Assembly: GCF_013267195.1 (NCBI RefSeq)
Contig: NZ_CP053941.1
Span: 1,736,001-1,800,000, forward strand
Length of the DNA: 64,000 bases
Direction of reading: 5' to 3'
Source of the DNA: Halorubrum salinarum
GTDB taxonomy: Archaea > Halobacteriota > Halobacteria > Halobacteriales > Haloferacaceae
This document shows positions 43,762 through 52,511 of the stretch, piece after piece; the first letter of the stretch is position 1, and every line of letters begins with the position of its first letter. The notes beneath the pieces are model-generated. The model did not search any database. It saw nothing but the letters and a program-made list of their open reading frames with translations, and had not been told where the DNA came from. Position numbers and translations under genes: made by a program.

Positions 43762-45126
43762 TTACCGACCGCTCTCGACGGCGACGCGCATGTCGGCCGC
43801 CAGTTGCTCGGCGCGGTCGGCGTCGGCGGACTCGGCGTAGATCCGGATCTTCGGCTCGGTGCCGGAGGGGCGGACGAGCACCCACGCGTCGCCGTAGTCG
43901 AGCCGGTAGCCGTCGGTCGTGTTCGGCTCCGCCTCGGCGGTCTCGACGTACGCCCGCGCGGCCGAGAGCATCTCGTCGCGCTCGTCGTCGTCCGCGTACT
44001 CGACGTTCTCCCGCACGAAGTGGTAGTCGGCGTACGGCGCGACGACCTCGCTGACGGGGGCGCCGTCCGCGGCCGCGAGCAGTTCGAGGAACCGCGCGCC
44101 GATGTACGCCCCGTCCCGCGAGAGCCGGTACGGCGGGAAGAAGACCCCGCCGTTGCCCTCGCCCGCGATGGGGACGTTGACCCCCTCCTCGTGGAGATCG
44201 CGGGTGCGGGTGATGATGTTCGTCGCGCCGATGGGGGTCAGCTCGAGGTCGGCGTCGTTGGCGGCGCAGACGTCGACGAGCCGCTGGGAGACGTTGACCG
44301 CGCTGACGACCGCGTCGCCGGGTTCGAGACAGGCGTCGGCCAGCGCCGCGAAGGAGGTGTCGCCGTCGACGAACTCGCCGTCCTCGTCGACGAAGACGGC
44401 CCGGTCCGCGTCGCCGTCGTGGGCGATCCCCACGTCGGCGTCGGAGGTCGCCACCAGCCGCGAGAGGTCCGCGAGGTTCTCGGGGACCGGCTCGGAGTCG
44501 CGGCCGGGGAAGTGCCCGTCCGGGGTCGCGTTCACGGTCAGGACCTCACAGCCTAACTCGCGGTAGATCCGCGGGGACGCGACCGACGCGGCGCCGTGGC
44601 CCGGGTCGACCGCGACCGTGAGGTCGGCGTCGGCGACCGCCTCGGCGTCGACCGCGTCGATCAGCTGGGCCGCGTAGTCGTCGACGACACCCTCGACCGG
44701 CGTCGTCGCGCCCGCCGACCGCCAGTCGGCGTGGTCGTACTCGTCGTCGAGGACGCGCCGCTCGATCCGCTCTAACACGTCGACGGAGAGCTCGACGCCG
44801 TCGTCGCCGACGAGCTTGATCCCGTTGAACTCCGGCGGGTTGTGCGAGGCGGTGACGAGGACGGCGGGGACGCCCGCCGACTCGCAGTAGTTGCCGACCG
44901 CCGGCGTGGGGACGACCCCGAGGCGGTCGACGTCGCAGCCGACCGCGGCGAGCCCGCTCGCGGCCGCGTTCGCGAACAGCTCGCCGGTGGTCCGCGTGTC
45001 CCGGGCGACGGCGACGCGGTCGGCGTCCCACACCGTCCCGGCCGCCTTCGCGATGTCGAGGACGAGCGCGGGCGTGAGGTACCGCAGCGCGACCCCGCGG
45101 ATGCCGCTCGATCCGAACAGCTCCAT
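43762..45126 (-). CDS. glmM: Phosphoglucosamine/phosphosugar mutase
   Basis: 454 residues of the alpha-D-phosphohexomutase family. The phosphorylated serine is Ser94 (VTASHNPPEFNG), the metal loop is HDGDADR (Asp237, Asp239, Asp241), the sugar loop is AGEGNGGVFFP and the phosphate loop is RPSGTEPKIR. It interconverts hexosamine or hexose 1- and 6-phosphates for surface glycan building. GlmM is the best match (short, FGSSGIRG start), but phosphoglucomutase or phosphomannomutase activity cannot be excluded. The ATG at 45126 begins the family sequence. Confidence 0.88.
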   Translation of the reverse strand: MELFGSSGIRGVALRYLTPALVLDIAKAAGTVWDADRVAVARDTRTTGELFANAAASGLAAVGCDVDRLGVVPTPAVGNYCESAGVPAVLVTASHNPPEFNGIKLVGDDGVELSVDVLERIERRVLDDEYDHADWRSAGATTPVEGVVDDYAAQLIDAVDAEAVADADLTVAVDPGHGAASVASPRIYRELGCEVLTVNATPDGHFPGRDSEPVPENLADLSRLVATSDADVGIAHDGDADRAVFVDEDGEFVDGDTSFAALADACLEPGDAVVSAVNVSQRLVDVCAANDADLELTPIGATNIITRTRDLHEEGVNVPIAGEGNGGVFFPPYRLSRDGAYIGARFLELLAAADGAPVSEVVAPYADYHFVRENVEYADDDERDEMLSAARAYVETAEAEPNTTDGYRLDYGDAWVLVRPSGTEPKIRIYAESADADRAEQLAADMRVAVESGR

Positions 45127-45252
45127 GCGAGCCCATCCGCCGGCCGAGGGGAAAGCGGTTCCGAACCGCCGCGGCCGCGCGCCGGGAGCCGCGGGATGGA
45201 GCCCGCCGCGACGACGCGTGCGGTTCATGGCGGTGGCGCCCGTTCGCCCAGT

Positions 45253-45843
45253 ATGGACCACACGCGACGCGACGCGCTCGCCGGGGGCGCGCTCGCCCTG
45301 TCCCTCGCGACCGCGGGCTGCCTCGACTTCGCCGCGGGCGACGGGCCGCAGGGCCCCGAGGGCACGCCGGCGACGCTGACCTGCGACGACGACGGGTTCG
45401 TCCGCCTCGATCGGCCGTTCGAGGCGTCGGTCACCGAGACCCTCGTCGAGACGGGCGAGACCACCGTGGAGCTCTCCTCCGAGGGGACGACCGAGACGTA
45501 CGGCCAGTCGCTCCGGCTCGTCCTCCGGAACACCGGCGACGCCCCGACGCCCACGCGCGGCGAGGCCGCCTACTCGATCCAGCGCGAGACGGGCGAGGGG
45601 TGGCTCGACGTCCGCGGGTCGACGACCGGCGAGGCGGTCGAGCTCCCCCGGAGCGAGTCGACGCTCGACACGAGTTCGGCGTACGCCTGGGACGTCACGC
45701 TGACCGAGCCGGGTATCGCCGAGGCGGTCGACGGCGTCGACCTGACGGTCTGTCCGCCGCTCGGCCCCGGCAACTATCGGTTCGTCTACTGGGGGCTCGT
45801 CGACGCGCCGCCGATCGGCGCGGCGTTCGAACTGGTCGGGTGA
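45253..45843 (+). CDS. Tat-exported lipoprotein of unknown function
   Basis: 196 residues. A twin-arginine signal (HTRRDALAGG) is followed by a lipobox with Cys23 (ATAGC), the usual haloarchaeal lipoprotein layout. The mature part is beta-rich (TETYGQSLRLVLRNTGDAPT ... GPGNYRFVYWGL), resembling an intracellular-proteinase-inhibitor-like or immunoglobulin fold. It is divergent from glmM. Function not recognised. Confidence 0.8.
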   Translation: MDHTRRDALAGGALALSLATAGCLDFAAGDGPQGPEGTPATLTCDDDGFVRLDRPFEASVTETLVETGETTVELSSEGTTETYGQSLRLVLRNTGDAPTPTRGEAAYSIQRETGEGWLDVRGSTTGEAVELPRSESTLDTSSAYAWDVTLTEPGIAEAVDGVDLTVCPPLGPGNYRFVYWGLVDAPPIGAAFELVG

Positions 45844-45883
45844 GGCGGGTCCCCTCCGGGGATCCGCCCCGGATCGCCCCGAC

Positions 45884-46492
45884 TCAGAACGGCTGCCAGT
45901 CGGAGGGCTTGCCGACGCGGCCGCGGACGCGGAACTCCCGGTCGTCGTCGTCCACGCGGGTCTCGACGACGACCTCGAACGGCTCGTGAAGGGTGTGAAC
46001 GACCTGTTCGTCGTGCGCGGTCGAGCCGACGACGCCGACGAACGGCCACCCCTCGCCGGAGGTCTGCGAGGTCATCACCCGGGTGAACCGGTAGATACGC
46101 TCGGGCTCCCAGTACATGAGCAGCTGCGAGAGCGAGTAGACGCCGACGGCGCGGTCGCGGCCCGCCGAGGACTCGACGACGTCGGTGAACTTGATCCCGA
46201 TGTCGGTGAGGTTGCCCGCGCTGGCGACGTACTTCGTCGTCGGGGTGTCCTCGCGCTTGTCGCCCTGCTCGTGGGTGACGCAGTCGATGACGACCACGTC
46301 GTCGCCGTCGCCGCCCGTCAGCCCCTCGTAGTCGTCGCGGACCTTCTCGGCGGTCCGCCCCGTCGAGATGACGACGGGGCCGTCGGACCACGCCGCGAGC
46401 AGCCGGTTGAACAGGTCGTACTTCCCGCTCATCGGTGGACCGCTGATGAGGACGCTGTCGGCACCGCGGACAGCGTCGGGAAGCACAGTCAT
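45884..46492 (-). CDS. DUF7504-like RecA/KaiC-superfamily protein
   Basis: 202 residues. ISGPPMSGKYDLFNRLL near residue 17 is a P-loop, and VVVIDCVT looks like a Walker B strand. The family is common near signal-transduction genes in haloarchaea, but its activity is unknown. It is the last of three minus-strand genes (KaiC-like, unknown, this one) that follow each other closely beside cheW, which suggests a link with taxis or signalling. Confidence 0.75.
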   Translation of the reverse strand: MTVLPDAVRGADSVLISGPPMSGKYDLFNRLLAAWSDGPVVISTGRTAEKVRDDYEGLTGGDGDDVVVIDCVTHEQGDKREDTPTTKYVASAGNLTDIGIKFTDVVESSAGRDRAVGVYSLSQLLMYWEPERIYRFTRVMTSQTSGEGWPFVGVVGSTAHDEQVVHTLHEPFEVVVETRVDDDDREFRVRGRVGKPSDWQPF

Positions 46493-46535
46493 TTGGTGGA
46501 CGTGAGAGAGTGTCGGATAAAACCCTTCCGAGGGA

Positions 46536-46928
46536 TCACTTTCGGAGCATGGAAGGGAGGTCGAGCGAGGACGGCGGGCCCTCCCGCGGCCCGTCGGTCA
46601 GTGTCAGCTCGCGTATCGCACCGGGCAGCGCGGCGGGCACCGGGGACTCGCGCGGCTCCCCGGCCCCGTCGACGAGCGACCGCCAGACGGCCTCGTCGTC
46701 GGGGTCGTCCCGCTCCGCCGCCGCCTCCAGCGCCTTCGTCCGGCCCTCGTCGTACGCCAGCTCCACGATGCTCTGGTCGTAGCCCCCCGGGAACGCCTCC
46801 AGCACCCGTTCCAACTCCTCCGGACGGGGGCTGTCGACGCCGGCCGCGACGCCGAGCGCGAAGGCGCGCTCGACGGCCTCCTCCCGGGAGAGGTCGTCCC
46901 ACTCCGTGCCGAACGTGCGGTCGTACAT
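46536..46928 (-). CDS. Small protein between two KaiC-like genes
   Basis: 130 residues, acidic and mostly helical (LSREEAVERAFALGVAAGVD, then ELERVLEAFPGGYDQSIVEL), ending in a Pro/Ser tail. No family is recognised. Its start overlaps the stop of the KaiC-like gene by one base (TGATG), so it is translated from the same mRNA and may be a partner or regulator of that ATPase. Confidence 0.7.
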   Translation of the reverse strand: MYDRTFGTEWDDLSREEAVERAFALGVAAGVDSPRPEELERVLEAFPGGYDQSIVELAYDEGRTKALEAAAERDDPDDEAVWRSLVDGAGEPRESPVPAALPGAIRELTLTDGPREGPPSSLDLPSMLRK

Positions 46929-47623
46929 CAGTGCGTCACCGTCGCTGCCGAGCCGACGCGGAGCCCGCCGTCGGTGAACTCCACGTCCTGGATGTCGGTG
47001 TCGACGTTCGTCCCCCGCATCTTCAGCACCTGGACCCCGCGCCGCATCCCCTCGTCTTCGAGGTAGTTGTGCATGAAGACGACGCCGTGCGCGAGGTAGT
47101 GCTCCTCCGAGTAGGCGCTCGGGTCGGTCATCTCCGATATCAGGAGCGTCGTGGCGTCGGTCCGCTTCAGCGAGGAGAGCAGCTGGATCATCGTGTCCTC
47201 GTCGTCGTCGAGGAGGAACCGCAACAGCATGGTCGAGTCGAAGACGACCCGGTCGATGTCGCGGGAGTTGATGAAGCCGGTGAGCCGGTTGGTGACGCCG
47301 GACCGGTCGCGGCGGTCGCCGGGGAGGCCGAAGAAGCGGCGGCCGTCCGACGAGAAGGAGTCGAGGAAGGTGACGCGGTCGGAGTCGAGCGCGCGGTCGA
47401 ACCCGAAGTCGTAGCCGCTCATGTCCTCGCGGATCCCCTCCTTGGTCTCGTGCATGCTGATGTAGAGGACGTCTTCGCCGTTCCGGGCGCCCTGGGCCGC
47501 GAACTGCGAACAGAAGGTCGTTTTGCCGCTCCCGGGCGGACCGCTCACCACGTACAGCCGGCCGTCGGGAAACCCGCCGTCGACGAGGTCGTCGAACCCC
47601 GGGACGCCGCTTGAGACACGCAT
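46928..47623 (-). CDS. KaiC/RadA-like ATPase
   Basis: 231 residues, a single RecA-type domain. Walker A is VSGPPGSGKTTF near residue 27; Walker B is RVVFDSTMLLRF, near 125. The start RVSSGVPGFDDLVDGGFPDG is the typical KaiC/GvpD-like opening. Only one of the two KaiC domains is present. It is placed close to cheW, with the two following genes read from the same strand. The ATG at 47623 is where family similarity starts; a longer start at 47662 would add a non-conserved tail. Confidence 0.85.
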   Translation of the reverse strand: MRVSSGVPGFDDLVDGGFPDGRLYVVSGPPGSGKTTFCSQFAAQGARNGEDVLYISMHETKEGIREDMSGYDFGFDRALDSDRVTFLDSFSSDGRRFFGLPGDRRDRSGVTNRLTGFINSRDIDRVVFDSTMLLRFLLDDDEDTMIQLLSSLKRTDATTLLISEMTDPSAYSEEHYLAHGVVFMHNYLEDEGMRRGVQVLKMRGTNVDTDIQDVEFTDGGLRVGSAATVTH

Positions 47624-47731
47624 ACGTATGTGACCCGTTGGACCGCTGATAAGCGTTGGCACCCGGTTCTCACGGGTGAGAACCGATCGGCCGCGGCGGG
47701 TCGGCGCCCGCGCGACGGCCGGATCCCCCGT

Positions 47732-48205
47732 CTACGCCTCCGCGGCGTCGACGTCGTCGAGGTCCGCGGCGAGCGCGTCGTCGACGTCCGGCGAGACCCA
47801 CACGACGAACCGGTCGTCGGACTTGACGATGCCGCGGACGCCCTCGTCCTCGACGGTGGTGCCCTGGTCGACGTCCTCGGGCGAGACGTCGCGGACCTGG
47901 AACACCTCGTCGACCATCCAGCCGACGGTGCCGCCCTCGTCGATCTCGGCGTCGTCGAAGACGACGATCCGCTCGCGCTTCCCGTCCCCCTCTATGTCGA
48001 ACAGCGTCTTCGGGTCGACGATCGTCGTCGTCCGGCCGCGGAGGTCCATTACCCCCTCGACGTGGTCCGGCGAGTTGGGAATTCGCGTCAGCTCGCCCGC
48101 GTCGACGATCTCGTCGATGACGCCGATGTCCAGACAGTACGTCCCGTCGCCTAGCCCGAACTCCAACACCTTGGTCGGTTCGGCCTCCGCCTCTGTGGCT
48201 GCCAT
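47732..48205 (-). CDS. cheW: Chemotaxis adaptor CheW
   Basis: 157 residues. CheW couples transducers (Htr/MCP proteins) to the kinase CheA. The SH3-like fold is clear: VLEFGLGDGTYCLDIGVIDE, ITRIPNSPDHVEGVMDLRGR-like core (LTRIPNSPDHVEGVMDLRGR) and IVVFDDAEID, then WMVDEVFQV. The C-terminal extension is acidic. It is divergent from cheB, with the 16-bp palindrome between their promoters. Confidence 0.93.
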   Translation of the reverse strand: MAATEAEAEPTKVLEFGLGDGTYCLDIGVIDEIVDAGELTRIPNSPDHVEGVMDLRGRTTTIVDPKTLFDIEGDGKRERIVVFDDAEIDEGGTVGWMVDEVFQVRDVSPEDVDQGTTVEDEGVRGIVKSDDRFVVWVSPDVDDALAADLDDVDAAEA

Positions 48206-48228
48206 GCCCACACCTGCGGTAAACCGAC

Positions 48229-48235
48229 AAATAAC
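48229..48235 (-). promoter_or_regulatory. TATA element of cheW
   Basis: GTTATTT on the minus strand, 24-30 nt before the cheW ATG. Confidence 0.5.
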
Positions 48236-48241
48236 CGTGTT

Positions 48242-48257
48242 CCCTGAATTATCAGGG
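48242..48257. promoter_or_regulatory. Perfect palindrome between cheW and cheB promoters
   Basis: CCCTGA-ATTA-TCAGGG, 6-bp perfect arms with a 4-nt self-complementary-like AT centre. It lies 6 nt upstream of the cheW TATA element and 18 nt upstream of the cheB TATA element, so a dimeric regulator bound here could control both taxis transcripts. Confidence 0.6.
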
Positions 48258-48275
48258 GTGATTACTGGGTCCGTG

Positions 48276-48284
48276 GATTTATGC
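48276..48284 (+). promoter_or_regulatory. TATA element of the cheB operon
   Basis: GATTTATGC, 24-32 nt before the cheB ATG at 48308. Confidence 0.5.
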
Positions 48285-48307
48285 TGATTCTGCGCCCGCC
48301 CTGTGAC

Positions 48308-49402
48308 ATGAGCAGGACGACGGATCGGCGCGGCGGTCGGGACGGGTCGCCGCGGGTGGTGGTCGTCGACGACTCCCCGTTCATGCGGGGGCTGATAAGC
48401 GACCTCTTGAGCGACGCCGGGGTCGCGGTCGTCGGCGAGGCGGGGGACGGTGAAGAGGCGCTCTCGGTGGTCGCCGAGACCCGCCCGGACGTCGTCACGA
48501 TGGACGTGGAGATGCCCGGGATGGGGGGGCTCGAAGCGGTCGAGCGGCTGATGGAGGAGACGCCGACGCCGGTGTTGATGCTGTCGGCGCACACCGACGA
48601 GGGCGCGGAGGTCACCTTCGAGGCGCTGGACCGCGGGGCCGTCGACTTCTTCGCGAAGCCCGGCGGCGAGGTGTCGACCGGCGTCTCGCGGGAGTCGGAC
48701 CGGCTCGTGGAGGCGGTGCGCTCGGTCGCGGGTGCCGACCTCGACGCCGCGACCCGGGAGCGCGACGACCCCAGCGGGGCGGCGTCGCGCTCGCCGGACG
48801 CCGGCTCCGACGCGGACGGAGCGGCCGTCGACGGGCCGCTGACCGTGGTGATCGCGGCCTCGACCGGCGGGCCGAACGCGGTCGAGCGCGTGCTGTCGGC
48901 GCTGCCGATGGCGGACTGCCGGGTGGTGATCGTCCAGCACATGCCGGAGGCGTTCACCTCGCGGTTCGCGGACCGGCTCGACGCCGCCTCCGCGTACGAC
49001 GTGCGCGAGGCGAGCGACGGCGCGCGGATCGGGGCCGGCGAGGCGCTCGTCGCCCGCGGCGGGAGCCACACGGTGATCGACAGCTACCGGGCGGGGCGGC
49101 TCCGCGTCAAGCTCGACGCGGACGACGACACCCACACCGTCACCCCCGCGGCCGACGTGACGATGCGCTCCGCGGCCGAGGTGATCGACGACCCGCTCGT
49201 CGGCGTCGTGTTGACCGGGATGGGTTCGGACGCCGCCGAGGGCATCCGCGCGATGGCCGACGCCGGGGCGCGCACGCTGGCGCAGAGCGAGGACACCTGC
49301 GTCATCTACGGCATGCCGAAGCGCGCGGTCGAGACCGGCGGGGTCGACGCGGTGTACGACCTCGACGACGTGGCCGGCGCGATAGTCGGGGGTGAGGCCT
49401 GA
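48308..49402 (+). CDS. cheB: Chemotaxis methylesterase CheB
   Basis: 364 residues. CheB removes methyl groups from transducers and deamidates glutamines during adaptation. The receiver domain (about 15-120) has Asp21/Asp22, the phosphorylated Asp66 (TMDVEMPG) and Lys117. After a Ser/Asp/Ala linker, the esterase has Ser185 (AASTGGPN), His211 (VQHMPEAF) and Asp308 (GMGSDAAEG). The ATG at 48308 fits the promoter. It overlaps cheA by one base (TGATG). Confidence 0.95.
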   Translation: MSRTTDRRGGRDGSPRVVVVDDSPFMRGLISDLLSDAGVAVVGEAGDGEEALSVVAETRPDVVTMDVEMPGMGGLEAVERLMEETPTPVLMLSAHTDEGAEVTFEALDRGAVDFFAKPGGEVSTGVSRESDRLVEAVRSVAGADLDAATRERDDPSGAASRSPDAGSDADGAAVDGPLTVVIAASTGGPNAVERVLSALPMADCRVVIVQHMPEAFTSRFADRLDAASAYDVREASDGARIGAGEALVARGGSHTVIDSYRAGRLRVKLDADDDTHTVTPAADVTMRSAAEVIDDPLVGVVLTGMGSDAAEGIRAMADAGARTLAQSEDTCVIYGMPKRAVETGGVDAVYDLDDVAGAIVGGEA

Positions 49403-51696
49403 TGGACTCCCACCGCGCGGCGTTCGTCGCCGAGGCCGAGGACGGCATCACCGACCTTAACAACGCCTTACTCGCCCTGGAGGCCGACCCCGAGGACGCC
49501 GAGGCGATGGACGACGTGTTCCGCGTCGCCCACACGCTGAAGGGGAACGCGGCGGCGATGGGATACGAGGACGTCTCCGACTTCGGGCACGCGCTGGAAG
49601 ACCTGCTGGACGCGGTCCGCCAGGGCGAGCGCGAGGTGACGCCGGAGCTGATGGACCTCCTCTTCGAGGGGGTCGACGCGGTCGAGGCGATGGTCGAGGA
49701 GATCGCCGACACCGGCGAGGTGTCGACCGACCCCTCCGACCTCGAATCGCGGCTGCGCGAGATGGAGGAACACGGCACCGTCGGCGGCGGAGACGGCGCC
49801 GACGCCGGGAGCGAGGAGGCGGCGGAAGCCGACGCCGAGGACGCCGACGCCGAGGAGCCGGACGACGGCGACGCCGGCGGCGACGCCGACGACGCGCCGG
49901 ACGTGTCGGTTCCCGAACCGCCCGCGGGCGCGGCCGACCTGCCGGGCCCGGTCGCGTACGCGGACGTGACGATCGGCGACGCCCAGATGCCGGGCGTCGA
50001 CGCGGCGCTCGTCCTCCAGGCCCTCGACGAGCAGTTCGACGGCCACGCGACCGACCCGTCCCCGGAGGCGCTGGAGGACGGCGAGTACGACGAGTCCTTC
50101 GACGCCTTCGTCGGCGGCGCCGACCCCGACGTCGTCGCCGAGGGGCTCCGGGCGCTCACGCAGGTCGAGTCCGTCGCCGCCGTCGCTGTCGGCGACTCGG
50201 GCGACGCGGGCGGCGAGGAGCCCGCGTCGCCCGACGCCGGGGCGGACGATGTGGCGGAGGACGACACAGCAGCGGACGACGACGCGCCCGCGGACGACCC
50301 GGCGGAAGACGACGCGGCCGCCGACCCGACGCCCGCCGAAGGGGCCGACGAGGCGAGTCCGGACGAGGAAGCCGACGGGGCGGACGACCGGTCCGACGAC
50401 GGCGACGACTCCGGCTCCGCCGGGGGCTCCGACTCCAAGTCCGGCGACGAGATCAAGTCGATCCGCGTCGACGTCGACCAGGTCGACGAGCTGTACGGCC
50501 TCGTCGAGCAGCTGGTGACGAGCCGGATCAAGCTCCGCCGGGAGATAGAGGGGACGGACGCGGAGTCCGACGCCTTAGACGAGCTCGACAAGCTCGCCTC
50601 CAGCCTCCAGGACACGGCGATGGACATGCGGCTCATCCCGTTCTCGCAGGTGTCCGACTCGTTCCCGCGGCTCGTGCGCGACATCTCGCGGGACCTCGAC
50701 AAGCGGATCGACTTCGAGATCGAGGGCGACGACGTGGAGTTAGACCGGACGATCCTCACGGAGATGCGCGACCCGCTCGTCCACGTCCTGCGGAACGCGG
50801 TCGACCACGGGATCGAGTCGCCCGAGGAGCGCGAGGCGGCCGGGAAGGACCCGACCGGCCACGTGGAACTCACGGCCGAGCGCGAGCGCGACCACGTGAT
50901 CATCGAGGTCTCGGACGACGGGAGCGGGCTCGACCCCGACCAGCTCCGCGACAAGGCGGTCGACGAGGGCGTCAAGAGCCGCGAGGCGGTCGAGGCGATG
51001 GAGGACGACGAGGTGTACGACCTCGTGTTCCACCCCGGCTTCTCCACCGCGGAGGAGGTCACCGACGTCTCCGGCCGCGGGGTCGGGATGGACGTGGTCC
51101 GGACGACCGCCCGCGACCTCGACGGCTCCGTCTCGATCGAGAGCGAGCCGGGCGAGGGGAGCACGGTCCGCTTCCGGCTGCCCGTCACCGTCGCCATCGT
51201 GAAGGTGATGTTCGTCGACGTCGGCGGCACGGAGTACGGCATCCCGATCAAGTCGATCGCGGAGGTCGCCCGCGCCGACGACGTCGAGGAGGTCCACGGC
51301 GACGAGGTCGTGCGACACGAGGACGACCTCTACCCGGTCATCCGGCTGAACGAGCGGCTCGGCGAGATCGATCCGAACGCGGCCGAGCCGACCTCGACCG
51401 AGTCGCCCGCCGCGGACGGCGGCGTCGCGGTCGACGAGCCGGGCGACGACGGGTTCGTCCCGGCCGACCCCGCGGCGGCCGACGGATCGGACGGGGACCT
51501 CAACGACGACGGCATGCTCGTCCGCATCCGCGAGGAGACCCGCCAGGTCGCGCTCCACTGCGACGCGGTGTTAGACCAGGAGGAAGTGGTGGTCAAACCC
51601 CTCGACGGCCCGCTCTCGGGGACGCCGGGCCTCAGCGGCACGGCCGTCCTCGGCGACGGGGACGTCGTGGCCGTGCTCGACGTGGTGAGCCTATGA
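49402..51696 (+). CDS. cheA: Chemotaxis histidine kinase CheA
   Basis: 764-residue kinase that phosphorylates CheY and CheB. The HPt domain carries His44 (RVAHTLKGNAA). A P2-like segment is flanked by two long acidic linkers (about 135-170 and 275-350). The dimerisation domain begins at IKSIRVDVDQVDELYGLVEQ. The ATPase boxes are HVLRNAVDHGIESPEER (N), SDDGSGLD (G1) and GRGVGMDVV (G2). The C-terminal CheW-like regulatory domain is interrupted near residues 660-695 by another acidic insert. Confidence 0.96.
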   Translation: MDSHRAAFVAEAEDGITDLNNALLALEADPEDAEAMDDVFRVAHTLKGNAAAMGYEDVSDFGHALEDLLDAVRQGEREVTPELMDLLFEGVDAVEAMVEEIADTGEVSTDPSDLESRLREMEEHGTVGGGDGADAGSEEAAEADAEDADAEEPDDGDAGGDADDAPDVSVPEPPAGAADLPGPVAYADVTIGDAQMPGVDAALVLQALDEQFDGHATDPSPEALEDGEYDESFDAFVGGADPDVVAEGLRALTQVESVAAVAVGDSGDAGGEEPASPDAGADDVAEDDTAADDDAPADDPAEDDAAADPTPAEGADEASPDEEADGADDRSDDGDDSGSAGGSDSKSGDEIKSIRVDVDQVDELYGLVEQLVTSRIKLRREIEGTDAESDALDELDKLASSLQDTAMDMRLIPFSQVSDSFPRLVRDISRDLDKRIDFEIEGDDVELDRTILTEMRDPLVHVLRNAVDHGIESPEEREAAGKDPTGHVELTAERERDHVIIEVSDDGSGLDPDQLRDKAVDEGVKSREAVEAMEDDEVYDLVFHPGFSTAEEVTDVSGRGVGMDVVRTTARDLDGSVSIESEPGEGSTVRFRLPVTVAIVKVMFVDVGGTEYGIPIKSIAEVARADDVEEVHGDEVVRHEDDLYPVIRLNERLGEIDPNAAEPTSTESPAADGGVAVDEPGDDGFVPADPAAADGSDGDLNDDGMLVRIREETRQVALHCDAVLDQEEVVVKPLDGPLSGTPGLSGTAVLGDGDVVAVLDVVSL

Positions 51697-52511
51697 GCGG
51701 GTCCGCGGACGACGGCGAGACGGCGTTCGAAGGCGTGCTCCGCCAGATCGACGACACGGTCCCGTTCGAGCCGGGGTACTACAACGAGTCGTACCTCGAC
51801 CGCCGGATCACGGCGCGGATGCGACGCCGCGACACCGAGTCGCACGCCGAGTACGAGCGCATCCTCCGCGAGGACGCCGAGGAGCGGCAGGCGCTGATGG
51901 ACGCGCTGACGATCAACGTGACGGAGTTCTTCCGCAACCCGGAGATGTGGGACGTGCTCCGCGACGTGCTGCGCGAGCGGACCGCGGAGCAGCGGCGCGT
52001 CCGCGTCTGGTCGGCGCCGTCGGCGGACGGCCGCGAGCCGTACTCGGTCGCGATGCTGGCCTGCGACGACCCCGAGATAGACGAGTCGCGCGTGGAGGTG
52101 CTCGGCTCCGACATCAGCGAGGAGGCGCTCGACAACGCCCGCGAGGGCGTCTACCACACCACGCGGACGACCGACATCGCCGAGGAGCTCGAACCGCTCT
52201 CGGACCCGGATCGCTACGTCGAGCGCGACGGCGATGCGTTTCAGGTGCGCCCCGCCGTCAAGCGGCTCGTCGACTTCGAGACGCACGACCTGATCCGCGA
52301 CGGCGCCCGCGACCCCTTCGACGTGGTGCTGTGCCGGAACCTGCTCATCTACATCGACGTCGACCACAAGGCCGCCCTCTTCGACACGCTGGAGGCGTCG
52401 CTCGCCGACGACGGCGTCCTCGTGTTGGGGATGACCGAGAGCGTCCCCCCGGACCGGAGCGACCGCTACGAACCGATCGACAAGCGACGGCGGGTGTTCG
52501 GGAGGCGCTGA
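51693..52511 (+). CDS. cheR: Chemotaxis methyltransferase CheR
   Basis: 272 residues. CheR methylates transducer glutamates using S-adenosylmethionine. An N-terminal helical domain (about 1-80, with YLDRRITARMRRR) precedes the Rossmann domain: the SAM loop region VRVWSAPSADGREPYSVAML, then DISEEALDNAREGVY and FDVVLCRNLLIYID. It overlaps cheA by 4 nt and the following HEAT gene by one base. Confidence 0.95.
   Translation: MSGSADDGETAFEGVLRQIDDTVPFEPGYYNESYLDRRITARMRRRDTESHAEYERILREDAEERQALMDALTINVTEFFRNPEMWDVLRDVLRERTAEQRRVRVWSAPSADGREPYSVAMLACDDPEIDESRVEVLGSDISEEALDNAREGVYHTTRTTDIAEELEPLSDPDRYVERDGDAFQVRPAVKRLVDFETHDLIRDGARDPFDVVLCRNLLIYIDVDHKAALFDTLEASLADDGVLVLGMTESVPPDRSDRYEPIDKRRRVFGRR

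Noticed and set aside
43762-45261. A longer GlmM start at 45261.
   Set aside because: The added 45 residues are Arg-rich and overlap the divergent lipoprotein start. The family N terminus (FGSSGIRG) begins at 45126.
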